A stretch of 64,000 bases of DNA from Bog-473 sp963764305 (lineage in GTDB: Bacteria; Actinomycetota; Acidimicrobiia; Acidimicrobiales; RAAP-2). The position numbers were made by a program, and so were the translations under genes. The notes below the pieces were generated by a model. That model did no database searches. It saw only the letters and a list, made by a program, of their open reading frames with translations, and was not told where the DNA came from. The DNA lies in contig CAVXSD010000007.1 in assembly GCA_963764305.1 (NCBI GenBank), forward strand, positions 124,001 through 188,000, given 5' to 3'. The stretch's first letter is position 1. Each line of letters begins with the position of its first letter. Shown here one piece after another: positions 9,022 through 17,356 of this stretch.

Positions 9022-11247
9022 TCAGACGGGTGCGGGCACCCTCGGCGGAGTGAGTGCCGCGGGGGTGACCTCGACACCGATCCGTGGGATGGACCGGTCC
9101 ATCCAGGAGGGCATCCACCAGTTGACCGGGCCGAGGATCTCCATGATCGACGGGACCAGCATCATGCGCACGATCGTCGCGTCGATCAGGACGGCCGTGG
9201 CCAGCCCGAGCCCGAACACCTTGAGTATGTGCAGCGGGTCCTTGATCACGAACGAGGCGAAGACGCAGAACATGATGGCCGCCGCCGCGGTGATGATGCG
9301 GCCCGTGACGGCGATGCCGTCGGCCACGGACAGAGAGTTGTCGTGCGTCCGAAGCCACTCCTCACGAATGCGTGAGAGCAGGAACACCTCGTAGTCCATG
9401 GAGAGCCCGAAGAGGACGACGAACAGCGCCACGGGAATCCACGGGTCGATGGGGCCCGTCTCGCCGATGCCGATGATGCGCCCCGCCCAGCCCCACTGGA
9501 AAACCGCGACCATCACGCCGTAGGCGGCCCCGACGCTGAGCAGGTTCATGATCACCGCCTTGAGCGGGAGGACGAGGGAGCGGAAGACGATCATCAACAG
9601 GATGAAGGACAACAACAGGACGGCGCCGATCACGATGAAGAGCCGGTGGCCGAGGAAGTTGGCGGCGTCGATGCTGCCCGCCGTCTGCCCGCCGACCTGC
9701 GCGTTGACGGTGGTCCCCGCGACGACGGGTGCGATGACGTCATTTCTGAGCGTCTGCACCAGTGTCTCTGTGTGCGCCGACTGGGGTGACGTGGTCGGGT
9801 AGACGATGATGACCGCGCCGGTGTCCGCGCCATTGAATTCCGGCGGGGTCACGAAGGCGATGCCGCCATGATGCGCCGCGATGGCCTGTTGCAGGTGCTC
9901 GACGGTGGCGCGGTCGGTCGGCCCGTTCATGTCGGCGGCGACGACGAGGGGTCCGTTGAACCCCGGGCCGAATCCCTGCGCCAGGAGGTCGTAGGCCTGC
10001 CGGGTCGTCAATGAGGTCGGGTCGTTGCCGGCGTCGGTGAAGGCGAGCCGCATACTGAACAGCGGGAGGGCCAGCGCCACGAGCACGAGCACGGCCACGA
10101 TGCCGGTCACCCAGGCCCTTCGCTGCACGAAGCGGCTCCAGCGGTACCAGAACCCGTTCTCGGGCGGCGGGCCGCCGCTCTGGAGCAGGCCGGGCACGTG
10201 CCACTTGTCGATGGCGTTACCGGCGAAGCCCAGCATGGCCGGTAACAGCGTGAGGGCGGCGATGAGGACCATGAGGACGGCGGCGATGCAGGCGGTGGCC
10301 AGTCCGATCATGTACGCCTGGCCGATGAGGTAGAGCCCGAAGAGCGAGATCACCACCGTGCTGCCGGCGAAGAGGACCGACCGGCCGGAGGTCATGAGAG
10401 AGGTCACGACGGCGTTGCGGGGGTCCCGTCCTTCGAAGATGCCCTGCCGGTAACGGGTGACGATGAAGAGGGCGTAGTCGATGCCGACGCCGATGCCGAT
10501 CATGGCCGCCATTTCGGGGGAGAAGTTCGGCACGGTCAGGAGGTGCGTCAGGAGTTCGAGCAACGCGATGCCGATCCCGAGCCCCGCGAGCGCGGTGATC
10601 ACGGGAAGGCCCATGGCCACCACGGAGCCGAAGGCGAGCAGCATGATGAGGATCGCCGCGGTGATGCCGATGCCCTCGCTCGGCCCGGGCGCCGCCGTGG
10701 CGGCGGCGGAGATCGGGTTCCCGCCCAGCTCGACCTGAAAGCCCTTGGTGGCGGCGGCCTGCGCCGTGGTGATGACCTTCTTGACGGCCGCGGTCGGGAT
10801 GTCGGCCGTGTCGGTGGTGAACTGGATGTCGGCGAAGGCAATGTTGCCGTTGCTCGGTGGGGCGATCTGGTGCGCACCGGCGGCCGAGAACGGACTGGTC
10901 ACGCTCTGGACGTAGGGCAACGACTCGAGGCCGGCCACCACCTTGTTGATGGCCGCCTTGTTGGCCGGGCTGCCGATCGGCGCGGTCGTATGGAAGACGA
11001 CGTCAGCCGTGTCCCCGGACTTCGAGGGGAACTTGGACTGCAGGATGTTCTGTGCCTGCTGCGACGGGGTGTTCCCCGCCGTGAACCTGTTCTCGAAGTG
11101 GGTGCCCACCACCTGGGAGATCACCGTGATGCCGATGATGGCCAGGATCCACAGCAGGAGGACCGTCCGCCGGCGGTCGTAACAGGCGCCGGCCAGGCGT
11201 CCCAGGGCCGAGACGGGGGGCTCCTCGGGCGTGTGCACGGCGCTCAT
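9022..11247 (-). CDS. MMPL/RND-family membrane transporter
   Basis: The 741-residue protein has the duplicated MMPL layout: a transmembrane segment near the N-terminus (TVLLLWILAIIGITVI), a large extracytoplasmic loop of about 130 residues, a block of five to six spans, then the same pattern again. MIGIGVGIDYALFIVTRYRQG and FGLSMDYEVFLLSRIREEW carry the Asp-Tyr pairs expected of proton relay. Such proteins export lipids or drugs in actinobacteria. It is divergent from a TetR gene, with repeated TTCACCA elements between them, so regulation by that repressor is likely. The ATG at 11247 is preferred; one at 11274 would add nine residues. Confidence 0.9.
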   Translation of the reverse strand: MSAVHTPEEPPVSALGRLAGACYDRRRTVLLLWILAIIGITVISQVVGTHFENRFTAGNTPSQQAQNILQSKFPSKSGDTADVVFHTTAPIGSPANKAAINKVVAGLESLPYVQSVTSPFSAAGAHQIAPPSNGNIAFADIQFTTDTADIPTAAVKKVITTAQAAATKGFQVELGGNPISAAATAAPGPSEGIGITAAILIMLLAFGSVVAMGLPVITALAGLGIGIALLELLTHLLTVPNFSPEMAAMIGIGVGIDYALFIVTRYRQGIFEGRDPRNAVVTSLMTSGRSVLFAGSTVVISLFGLYLIGQAYMIGLATACIAAVLMVLIAALTLLPAMLGFAGNAIDKWHVPGLLQSGGPPPENGFWYRWSRFVQRRAWVTGIVAVLVLVALALPLFSMRLAFTDAGNDPTSLTTRQAYDLLAQGFGPGFNGPLVVAADMNGPTDRATVEHLQQAIAAHHGGIAFVTPPEFNGADTGAVIIVYPTTSPQSAHTETLVQTLRNDVIAPVVAGTTVNAQVGGQTAGSIDAANFLGHRLFIVIGAVLLLSFILLMIVFRSLVLPLKAVIMNLLSVGAAYGVMVAVFQWGWAGRIIGIGETGPIDPWIPVALFVVLFGLSMDYEVFLLSRIREEWLRTHDNSLSVADGIAVTGRIITAAAAIMFCVFASFVIKDPLHILKVFGLGLATAVLIDATIVRMMLVPSIMEILGPVNWWMPSWMDRSIPRIGVEVTPAALTPPRVPAPV

Positions 11248-11252
11248 GGTCG

Positions 11253-11310
11253 TTTCACCAGTAAGATTCACCATTGATGAGTTGTAACACAGAATTCCCC
11301 GGTGGTGAAT
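11253..11310. promoter_or_regulatory. putative TetR operator region between the MMPL and tetR genes
   Basis: The divergent intergenic region has TTTCACCA at 11253-11260, ATTCACCA at 11266-11273 and its exact inverted copy TGGTGAAT at 11303-11310. The first two are direct repeats 13 bases apart, and the outer pair forms an 8-bp inverted repeat separated by 29 bases. These are plausible half-sites for the TetR protein encoded at 11342. The spacing is longer than that of a single compact TetR palindrome. Confidence 0.5.
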
Positions 11311-11341
11311 CCCCCGATTGGAAATTTTCGAGGGGTCGTCT

Positions 11342-11983
11342 ATGAGTGCGGCTGCCGCTGCCGCGGCCGCCGGCCGCCGGCCGGGCAACGCCGACACCCG
11401 GGGGGAGATCGTCGAGGCGGCCAAGCGGGTCTTCGCGGCCAAAGGGTATGACGGGGCGAGCCTACGGGCCGTGGCCCGCGAGGCTGAGGTGGACCCGGCC
11501 CTCGTCCACCACTACTTCGAAGGGAAGGCGAGCCTCTTCGTCGCCGCCATGGCCCTCCCCTTCGACCCGCGGACCGTCCAGGAGGGCCACTCCGCCGCCA
11601 CTTCGATGTCGGCGTCGAGCTCGAGCTCGAGCTCGAGCTCAGGAAGGATGGTCGTCACGGGCTTTCTCACCATGTGGGACCACGCGGAAGGAACAGGTTC
11701 CTCGTTCGCTGCGTGTGTCGCGGGCATGGCGGCGTCGACCAGCGTGGCCGACGCCATGCGCGAATTCGTCGCCGAGCGGGTCTGGAACAACAGCCCGGTG
11801 AACGAGGGCGAGAGCGACGCCGTGACCCGCCGACGGCGTGCGCTCGTGTCCTCGCAGCTGATGGGACTCGCCTTCACCCGCTACATCCTCCGAGTGCCAC
11901 CGGTCTCGACAGCCACGCCCGCGGATATCGCCGGCTGGGCCGGCCCCACCCTCGACCGCTACATGGTGGGGCCGATCGACTAA
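11342..11983 (+). CDS. TetR-family transcriptional regulator with a poly-serine insert
   Basis: The 213-residue protein has an N-terminal helix-turn-helix (DTRGEIVEAAKRVFAAKGY, then SLRAVAREAEVDPALVHHYF). Its C-terminal ligand domain resembles the TetR_C_11/33-like actinobacterial type. After an Ala-rich start it carries an unusual SASSSSSSSSSG stretch at about residues 90-101, encoded by a TCGAGC tandem repeat. It probably represses the divergent MMPL exporter. Its TAA stop is formed from a target TA plus the first base of an IS5-type element. Without the insertion the stop would be TAG, so the protein is unchanged. Confidence 0.88.
   Translation: MSAAAAAAAAGRRPGNADTRGEIVEAAKRVFAAKGYDGASLRAVAREAEVDPALVHHYFEGKASLFVAAMALPFDPRTVQEGHSAATSMSASSSSSSSSSGRMVVTGFLTMWDHAEGTGSSFAACVAGMAASTSVADAMREFVAERVWNNSPVNEGESDAVTRRRRALVSSQLMGLAFTRYILRVPPVSTATPADIAGWAGPTLDRYMVGPID
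11615..11640 (+). repeat. TCGAGC hexanucleotide tandem repeat within tetR
   Basis: Four perfect copies of TCGAGC (11615-11638) plus a partial copy encode alternating serine codons. Because the unit is six bases, gain or loss of copies would change the protein by two serines each without a frameshift. Confidence 0.85.
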
Positions 11984-12882
11984 GAGCTTGAGCGGATAGG
12001 CCCAGGTGAAGCTCCATCGATCGCGCCAGTCGATGAGCTTGGCGGCGATGAGTAGGGTGAGAGCCAGGGCGAACTGGGCGAGGCGTTGTCGTATCCGGCG
12101 GTCGGTGTTGCGCCGCAGCTGACCGAAGTTGGCCATCCAGGCGTTCGTGCGTTCGACGGGCCAGCGGAGCCCTCGGGCACGAAGACCTTCTTCTTAACCG
12201 GTCCGCTGCGTTTCTTGGGGATGCAGGCGTCAGTGATCCCAAAAGAGCGAAGGGTTTGGCGCACGGTGGAGGTGTCGTAGCCACGGTCGAGATGGACCGT
12301 CTCGATGTCGAGGTCGAGCCCTCGGGCGGCGACGGCGGCGAGGGTGGGGAGCAAGAGGAACTGGTCGTGGCGATTCGCCGAGTCGGTCGCCCGGCCGACG
12401 GGGATGCCCGAGAAGTCCGTGGCGAGCGACCACTTCCAGCCGGGTCGACCCCGATCCGTCGGGTTCGGGCCGGTTCCTTCGGCTCCACCTCGGGCTTTGT
12501 GAATGGCGCCGTCGATCGCCACTTCGCTCAGGTCGAGGCCCACGATCTTGTCGTAGGCCGAGATGGCCGCTTCGACGAGGCGGTCGAAGAGGCCCGAGCT
12601 CACCCACTCGTCACGTCTCGTGCGCGCCGTCGTGTCTGAGACCCGACCGCCCGTGAGGGTCTCGGCGTCGACCCACGAGCACCCGGTCACGAGCCGCACC
12701 AGCATCACCTCGAAGCCGTCCCGATCAGAGGACCGCGGCCGGTGGCAGCCCGGCGGGTGGTGCTCGAGATGGGCCGGGAGCAGGGGCTCGACGGCACGCC
12801 AGACGACATCGACCACTTCAGGATCGAACGCGCGCATGATGGTGGGGTACCTCCACTTGGTCGTTGGTGTGTTGGCAGACAC
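11980..12882 (-). CDS. IS5-family DDE transposase, frameshifted near the C-terminus
   Basis: The N-terminal 230 residues have IS5-type features: an IS4/5 N-terminal domain (FDPEVVDVVWRAVEPLLP), DLSEVAIDGAIHKARGG with the first catalytic Asp, and TVHLDRGYDT with the second. After KKKVFVPEG near 12170 the same frame becomes meaningless. The -1 frame continues correctly with LRWPVERTNAWMANFGQLRR, which carries the catalytic Glu. A missing G in the GAGGGC run, or programmed -1 slippage, would explain this. The native frame has no stop before the element end. An ATG at 12837 is an alternative start. Confidence 0.8.
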   Translation of the reverse strand: MSANTPTTKWRYPTIMRAFDPEVVDVVWRAVEPLLPAHLEHHPPGCHRPRSSDRDGFEVMLVRLVTGCSWVDAETLTGGRVSDTTARTRRDEWVSSGLFDRLVEAAISAYDKIVGLDLSEVAIDGAIHKARGGAEGTGPNPTDRGRPGWKWSLATDFSGIPVGRATDSANRHDQFLLLPTLAAVAARGLDLDIETVHLDRGYDTSTVRQTLRSFGITDACIPKKRSGPVKKKVFVPEGSAGPSNARTPGWPTSVSCGATPTAGYDNASPSSPWLSPYSSPPSSSTGAIDGASPGPIRSSS

Positions 12883-12981
12883 CCCGATCCTCTCGGGGCC
12901 ACCACCACGACCGGTGGATGGTCACCGGCTTGAAGCGAATGCTTGATAGGGCCGCGTCCAGCGCCAATCCGCGCGAGCTCT
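11983..12981 (-). mobile_element. IS5-family insertion sequence (999 bp) with TA target duplication
   Basis: The ends are inverted repeats of about 26 bp: AGAGCTTGAGCGGATAGGCC at the left, and AGAGCTCGCGCGGATTGGCG reading inward from the right. Both are flanked by TA (11981-11982 and 12982-12983). One DDE transposase is encoded on the minus strand. A TA duplication fits the IS427-like group of IS5. Removing the element with one TA joins GATCGAC to TAGAAGG and restores a TAG stop for tetR, which supports the exact boundaries. Confidence 0.88.
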
Positions 12982-13140
12982 TAGAAGGAAGGCATCAACC
13001 AGGGGCCACGACGTAATCGCCAACTGTCAGTTGCACACTTAACCACGCACGTCATATTGGCCAAACACTCTGGCGTCCGCTCGGCCCTGGGTGTATAAAC
13101 GCAAGGAGGCGGTTCGGGGGAGCAATTCGTTGATCTATTC

Positions 13141-14835
13141 TTGCCGAAGCATGGGGAGCCCACTCGAGTCCGTACCGGGCTGATTTCTTTCGTGGATTCT
13201 TACCCCTCTGCGACGACTACGCACTCTGCGGGGAGGGGCTTCCCTGACTGGAGACGTTTCGCGGCGGTCGGTCGAAAGCCCGCTTTCGGATGGACGTGCC
13301 TCTGCCTTGTCGTCGTGACAACGGGCATCCTCGTTCTGCTGGGGAGCGTGCCGGGGAGCCCGATGGTCGGGAGTGTCCCGAAGGGGGCCCCGCCTCCGTC
13401 AGTGTTGACGCAGGCGGCACGCTCCCTCGGACTCGAGAAGCTCAATTCGTCGCAGTCCCCCGTCCTCGCGTACATGCTCATCACTGGTGCCTGTGTCGGA
13501 TTTCTGGGCACGCTACTGGCTGTCCGCCAACGCAGCATTTCGACTTGGGCCGTTATTGGATGCTCGACTGTAGTGATCGCGCTCGCAACTCTGGGTCCGC
13601 CCCTGTTCTCGCACGACGTCTACTCGTATGCCCTCTACGGACGCATGTGGGTCTTGTATCACGCCAATCCATACCTCCAAAGTCCTTCAGTCGCCGTGCA
13701 TGATCCGTTCCTTCACGTTGCGTCGAATGGATTCCGTTCTGTCTACGGCCCTCTCTTCACCTTGATCTCGGGTTTGATTGTGTGGATCTTCCGGTCGCCG
13801 GCAGCCACCGTCGCTGCGTTCAAGATCCTCTCGGGCGTCTGTTGGCTCGGTGTGGTGGTCCTCGCATATCGACTCGGTGGACGCGAAGGAAAGATGCAGG
13901 CGTGTTTTGCCGCCGCGTTTGTCGGTTTGAATCCGGTCGTGACCTTGCGCGTAATCGCTGGCGGACACAACGATGTACTCGTCGCCTTGGCCATCATGGC
14001 GGCATTGACGGCCTGGTATAACGATCGCAAGCTTCTCGTCACGGTCTTCCTTACCCTTGGGATGCTTGTGAAGATCGTGACAGTGATTCCACTCGTCGTC
14101 TTCCTATGGGCAATGATCCGTTCGGAAACCACGGTGAGAAGACGGTTGGTCACATTGGGCAAACACCTTGCCGTGGTCGTTGGTCTGACCGCGGTCGCAG
14201 TGATCCCCTTCGGAGCGGCATTGCGCGTCCTTTCCGCGTTTTCGAAGGTGACGTCGCTTAGCAACGGCAGTCCGAGGCCTCCCGAGGTCGTTCTTTCTGC
14301 GGCTTCCGCATCAGTCCTTCGGTCGTTCGGGTTGTCCCATGCGGTCGCACTCTCAGACGGCATCTTCGAGGTCGCGTTCTTGGGACTTGCGGCCCTGGCG
14401 CTGCTGCTTCTTCTTTGGCGAAGCGACCGACCCATAGCAGAGGTGGTGCTGCTCGCGCTTCTGATCTTCTTGCTTTGCTCGCGCTACATGCAGCCGTGGT
14501 ATCTGGCGTGGATCGTTCCGCTCGCTTGTTTCGCAACTAGAAGAAGGGTCCTCGCCATCGCTCTGGCAATGTCGCTCATAGCAGCCGAAACGGCGACCGC
14601 TAAGAGCGTGGGGCCACTTCTTACCTGGTTGGCTCGCTTCTCGTACGACATCTACCCTGTGTTGGCGCTCGCCTTCATCGCCTTGTTGCTTGCCGAGGTC
14701 GTCCGTCGTCCCAGGACCGAGGCGCAGAGGACGCAACAAGACATCGTCGGCGGTGAGGGTGGCGATGCAGCCGGTTTTGCGATGACATCACCGGTCGTCA
14801 CTCAGACACCGACCGGCGGGAGCTCAGCGACCTAG
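13141..14835 (+). CDS. polyprenol-phosphate-mannose-dependent mannosyltransferase-like membrane protein (MptA/MptB-like)
   Basis: A protein of about 564 residues with roughly 12-13 hydrophobic segments. The first loop carries FSHDVYSYALYGRMW followed by HANPY, matching the GT-C pattern of MptA/MptB-type alpha-mannosyltransferases, whose loop acidic residue is catalytic. GGHNDVLVALAIM and SRYMQPWYLAWIVP are also family-like. Such enzymes extend mannan on lipomannan-type glycolipids on the outer face of the membrane, using polyprenyl-phosphate mannose. The start is uncertain: a TTG at 13141 opens the frame, a GTG lies at 13192, and a good AAGGAGG at 13102-13108 has no in-frame start at the right distance. 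Codon use is visibly less GC-rich than in flanking core genes, which suggests transfer. Confidence 0.75.
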   Translation: MPKHGEPTRVRTGLISFVDSYPSATTTHSAGRGFPDWRRFAAVGRKPAFGWTCLCLVVVTTGILVLLGSVPGSPMVGSVPKGAPPPSVLTQAARSLGLEKLNSSQSPVLAYMLITGACVGFLGTLLAVRQRSISTWAVIGCSTVVIALATLGPPLFSHDVYSYALYGRMWVLYHANPYLQSPSVAVHDPFLHVASNGFRSVYGPLFTLISGLIVWIFRSPAATVAAFKILSGVCWLGVVVLAYRLGGREGKMQACFAAAFVGLNPVVTLRVIAGGHNDVLVALAIMAALTAWYNDRKLLVTVFLTLGMLVKIVTVIPLVVFLWAMIRSETTVRRRLVTLGKHLAVVVGLTAVAVIPFGAALRVLSAFSKVTSLSNGSPRPPEVVLSAASASVLRSFGLSHAVALSDGIFEVAFLGLAALALLLLLWRSDRPIAEVVLLALLIFLLCSRYMQPWYLAWIVPLACFATRRRVLAIALAMSLIAAETATAKSVGPLLTWLARFSYDIYPVLALAFIALLLAEVVRRPRTEAQRTQQDIVGGEGGDAAGFAMTSPVVTQTPTGGSSAT

Positions 14836-14978
14836 AGACCGGACACGGATCAGCTTTTCTGAATGGCACGCGCGGCCCGGCCTACTCCGCCCGTTGCTGC
14901 TCCTGTCGAACACGAACATTCGCGGCAGCACTCTGCCCGACATTCGACGCAACAGGGTCGCCAAGCTAGGTTGGGCGT

Positions 14979-15770
14979 ATGTCGCCTCTGCGCCAGCGTC
15001 TCGTACAGGCGTCTTGGCGCTTGCGCTTGTCGTGTCGGGATCTTGCTCAACGTGGGTCGGTCGCGGTCCAGCGGCAAGGCCCGATACATGCATTGCTCCG
15101 GTACCAATGGCGGTTTGCTCGACGCGACCCCGTCAGCATGAACCAATGGGACGCGCAATACGCTGGAAGTAACTACACCGAACGACTCGATTCGGCCCGT
15201 CAAGTGGCACACCACATGGTAATTCTCGGGTATCTGACGTACGGGACGAAACCGCCGACGGTCCTTGACATCGGTTGTGGACATGGCCGGTTCTTGCAAC
15301 TCCTGGCCGGAGTCGACTTCGCCGAGTACACGGGTGTGGACTGGTCGGATCACGCCGTCGAGCAGGCACGGGCACTTTTGATCCCCCGCACGCGGTTCGA
15401 GGTTGGCGACATGGACTACTGGGACACAACCGAACGGTTCAATGTTGTCGTGCTGGACGAGTCTCTCTATTACTCCGCCGATCCCTTCGAGATGTTCGAG
15501 CGATCACTCGGTTGGCTGGCAGAGGACGGAATGGTCATAGTGTCGATGTTCCGGAGCCTAGGTGCGCGGTACATTTGGTCTCGGATCCAATCCGCTGCCG
15601 TAGAACCACTGGCTGCCTGCGCGGTGAAGGACCCCATGGAGGGAGGCGTTTGGGACGTCAAGGCGTTGCGACCTCGTCCCGCAAACCCGTCGAGTCAACC
15701 TCAAGGGCGCCTTGGAGATCATCCTGCTGCACCGCCACCGAGGGTTCAAGAGGGATCCATCGTCCCGTAG
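14979..15770 (+). CDS. class I SAM-dependent methyltransferase, C-terminus frameshifted
   Basis: Residues from about 90 form a Rossmann methyltransferase domain: VLDIGCGHGRFLQLL (SAM-binding motif I), YTGVDWSDHAVEQA (motif II) and VVVLDESLYY (motif IV region). At about 15670-15673 the frame shifts. Dropping one C after DVKALR gives LVPQTRRVNLKGALEIILLH, a natural C-terminal strand for such enzymes, whereas the open frame ends in unrelated residues. The start may be the ATG at 14979 or the one at 15138 (MNQWDAQYAGSNY). The substrate is unknown. Its place between a mannosyltransferase-like gene and a glycosyltransferase suggests a surface glycan role, by inference only. Confidence 0.7.
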   Translation: MSPLRQRLVQASWRLRLSCRDLAQRGSVAVQRQGPIHALLRYQWRFARRDPVSMNQWDAQYAGSNYTERLDSARQVAHHMVILGYLTYGTKPPTVLDIGCGHGRFLQLLAGVDFAEYTGVDWSDHAVEQARALLIPRTRFEVGDMDYWDTTERFNVVVLDESLYYSADPFEMFERSLGWLAEDGMVIVSMFRSLGARYIWSRIQSAAVEPLAACAVKDPMEGGVWDVKALRPRPANPSSQPQGRLGDHPAAPPPRVQEGSIVP

Positions 15771-15799
15771 CTGGTCGGCAGAACAAGGAAGAACGAGAC

Positions 15800-16514
15800 A
15801 TGACCGTGTCACTCATCACTGGGTCAACAAAGTTCTCAGTTATGAGACCGCTCGCCAACTGATCGAGCACGGGCATACCTTCTATGTCGGGGCGCAACTT
15901 CGAGCATGGAAAGGTTGCAGCATTAAAGCTCGCCGGCCAGTTCGTGCAGCTTGACGTGACTGACGAAGCATCCGTGGAGACCGTTCTTGGCGCAGTCGAC
16001 GAATGCGAGGGCCACTTGGACGTTCTCGTCGACACCGCAGGCATCAGTACGCGGCGGAGGTCAACGGACCGGATGCGCTGAGGGGAGTCGATACCAATGC
16101 GATCGGTCTCATCGGTGTCACCCAGGCCACACTTCCGTTGTTGGAGAAGTCTGTGTACCCAGTCGTAGTCAACATCTCAAGCGCCTTCGGCTCGTTCTGG
16201 GCCGTCACCAATCCCGAAAGACGCCAATTCCACTTTCCCGGCGGTCATCTACGGTGCCAGCAAAGCCGCCGTTTCCATGTTCACTGTTCATGACACCAAA
16301 GCACTGCCAGGGATCAAGTTCAATGCCGTCGAGCCCGGGCGTCAGCAGGTGGACAGAAGCTCCTCGCGTCGATTCCGACGCCATGCGGGTGATTAACATC
16401 CGATCTCCGGAACCAGTCAGACCTTCATTGAGGGCGGCGGGTATCCCAGTACACCCGGATCTAGCGCCTTGCGCTCGCTTGTGCGCTGCCGTGATGCCAG
16501 AGGGAGTTCACTGG
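15800..16514 (+). pseudogene. decayed short-chain dehydrogenase/reductase, 3' end split off by IS21
   Basis: Pieces of an SDR are recognisable in successive frames: MTVSLITGSTK (cofactor loop), ETARQLIEHGHTFYVGA, then NFEHGKVAALKLAGQFVQLD with DVTDEASVETVLGAV, ECEGHLDVLVDTAGIS, VDTNAIGLIGVTQATLPLL, PVVVNISSAFGSF, VIYGASKAAVSMF (catalytic Tyr-x-x-x-Lys as YGASK) and KALPGIKFNAVEPG. At least five frame changes separate them, far more than in any other gene here, so this is a true pseudogene. The outer IS21 element inserted after codons for MPEGVHW, and a short tail resumes at 22788. A ribosome binding site (GGAAG) precedes the ATG at 15800. Confidence 0.8.
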
Positions 16515-16594
16515 TGTCCGTGGCCAGTTTTCAGTCCCCGCTTTTGGCCACCAGAAGTCCCCACCCCTCGGGGTGAGTTTTCAGTTTCCCGAGC

Positions 16595-17356
16595 CTAGGT
16601 TTTCCTCCCCTCACGCGCCTCTTTCATGCGGAATGACTCACCTTCGGTGACGACGAGTACGTTGTGGTGGAGCAGCCGGTCGAGCAGGCTGACGGCCGTC
16701 GAATGGTCGGGCAAGAAGCGTCCCCAGTCCTCGAAGGGCCAGTGCGAGGCGATGCCGAGGGAGCGACGTTCGTAGGCTGCGGCGACCAGGCGGAAGAAGA
16801 GCTGGGCGCCGGTGTGATCCATCGGCGCGAAGCCGATCTCGTCAATCAGGATCAGGTCGGCCTTCAAGATGCCTTCGAGGACGCGGCCGACCGAGTTGTC
16901 GGCCATGCCTCTATAGAGGGTCTCGACCAGTTCGACGGCGCTGAAGTAGCGCACCCGGAAGCACGACGCGATGGCGGCATGGCCGAGAGCGACGAGCAGG
17001 TGGCTCTTGCCCGTGCCCGCCGGTCCGACCAGGCACAGGTTCTCTTTGGCTCGCACCCACTCGAGGCTCGAGAGATAGTCGAAGGTCGCCTGCTTCACCG
17101 AGGAGGCGACGACGTCGAACTCCTCGAGCGTCTTGGTGACCGGGAACGATGCCGCCTTGAGACGGTTGGCGGCGTTGGACGCGTCACGCGAGGCGATCTC
17201 GGCTTCGACGAGAGTGCGCAAGAACTCCTCGGGCTTCCAGCGTTGCGTCTTGGCCGTCACCAGCAGTTCGGGTGACAGGGAGCGCATGGCCCGGAGTCGC
17301 AGGCGGCGCAGCCCGGCCTCGATGTCGGCGGGCAGTGCGGGAGGAGCGGTGCTCAC
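16595..17356 (-). CDS. istB: IS21 helper ATPase IstB (element 1)
   Basis: The 253-residue AAA+ ATPase has Walker A GPAGTGKSHLL (111-121) and Walker B ADLILIDEIGF (about 166-176), followed by the IstB/DnaC-like sensor region ending LLHHNVLVVTEGESFRMKEA. IstB assembles on target DNA and stimulates the IstA transposase. It overlaps istA by 4 bases (ATGA at 17356-17353), and the frame is intact. Confidence 0.93.
   Translation of the reverse strand: MSTAPPALPADIEAGLRRLRLRAMRSLSPELLVTAKTQRWKPEEFLRTLVEAEIASRDASNAANRLKAASFPVTKTLEEFDVVASSVKQATFDYLSSLEWVRAKENLCLVGPAGTGKSHLLVALGHAAIASCFRVRYFSAVELVETLYRGMADNSVGRVLEGILKADLILIDEIGFAPMDHTGAQLFFRLVAAAYERRSLGIASHWPFEDWGRFLPDHSTAVSLLDRLLHHNVLVVTEGESFRMKEAREGRKT

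Noticed and set aside
12984..13140. AAGGAGG ribosome binding site upstream of the mannosyltransferase-like gene as proof of an earlier start
   Set aside because: No ATG, GTG or TTG in the right frame lies 5-10 bases after it. An unseen indel cannot be shown from the sequence alone, so the 13141 start is kept with low certainty.
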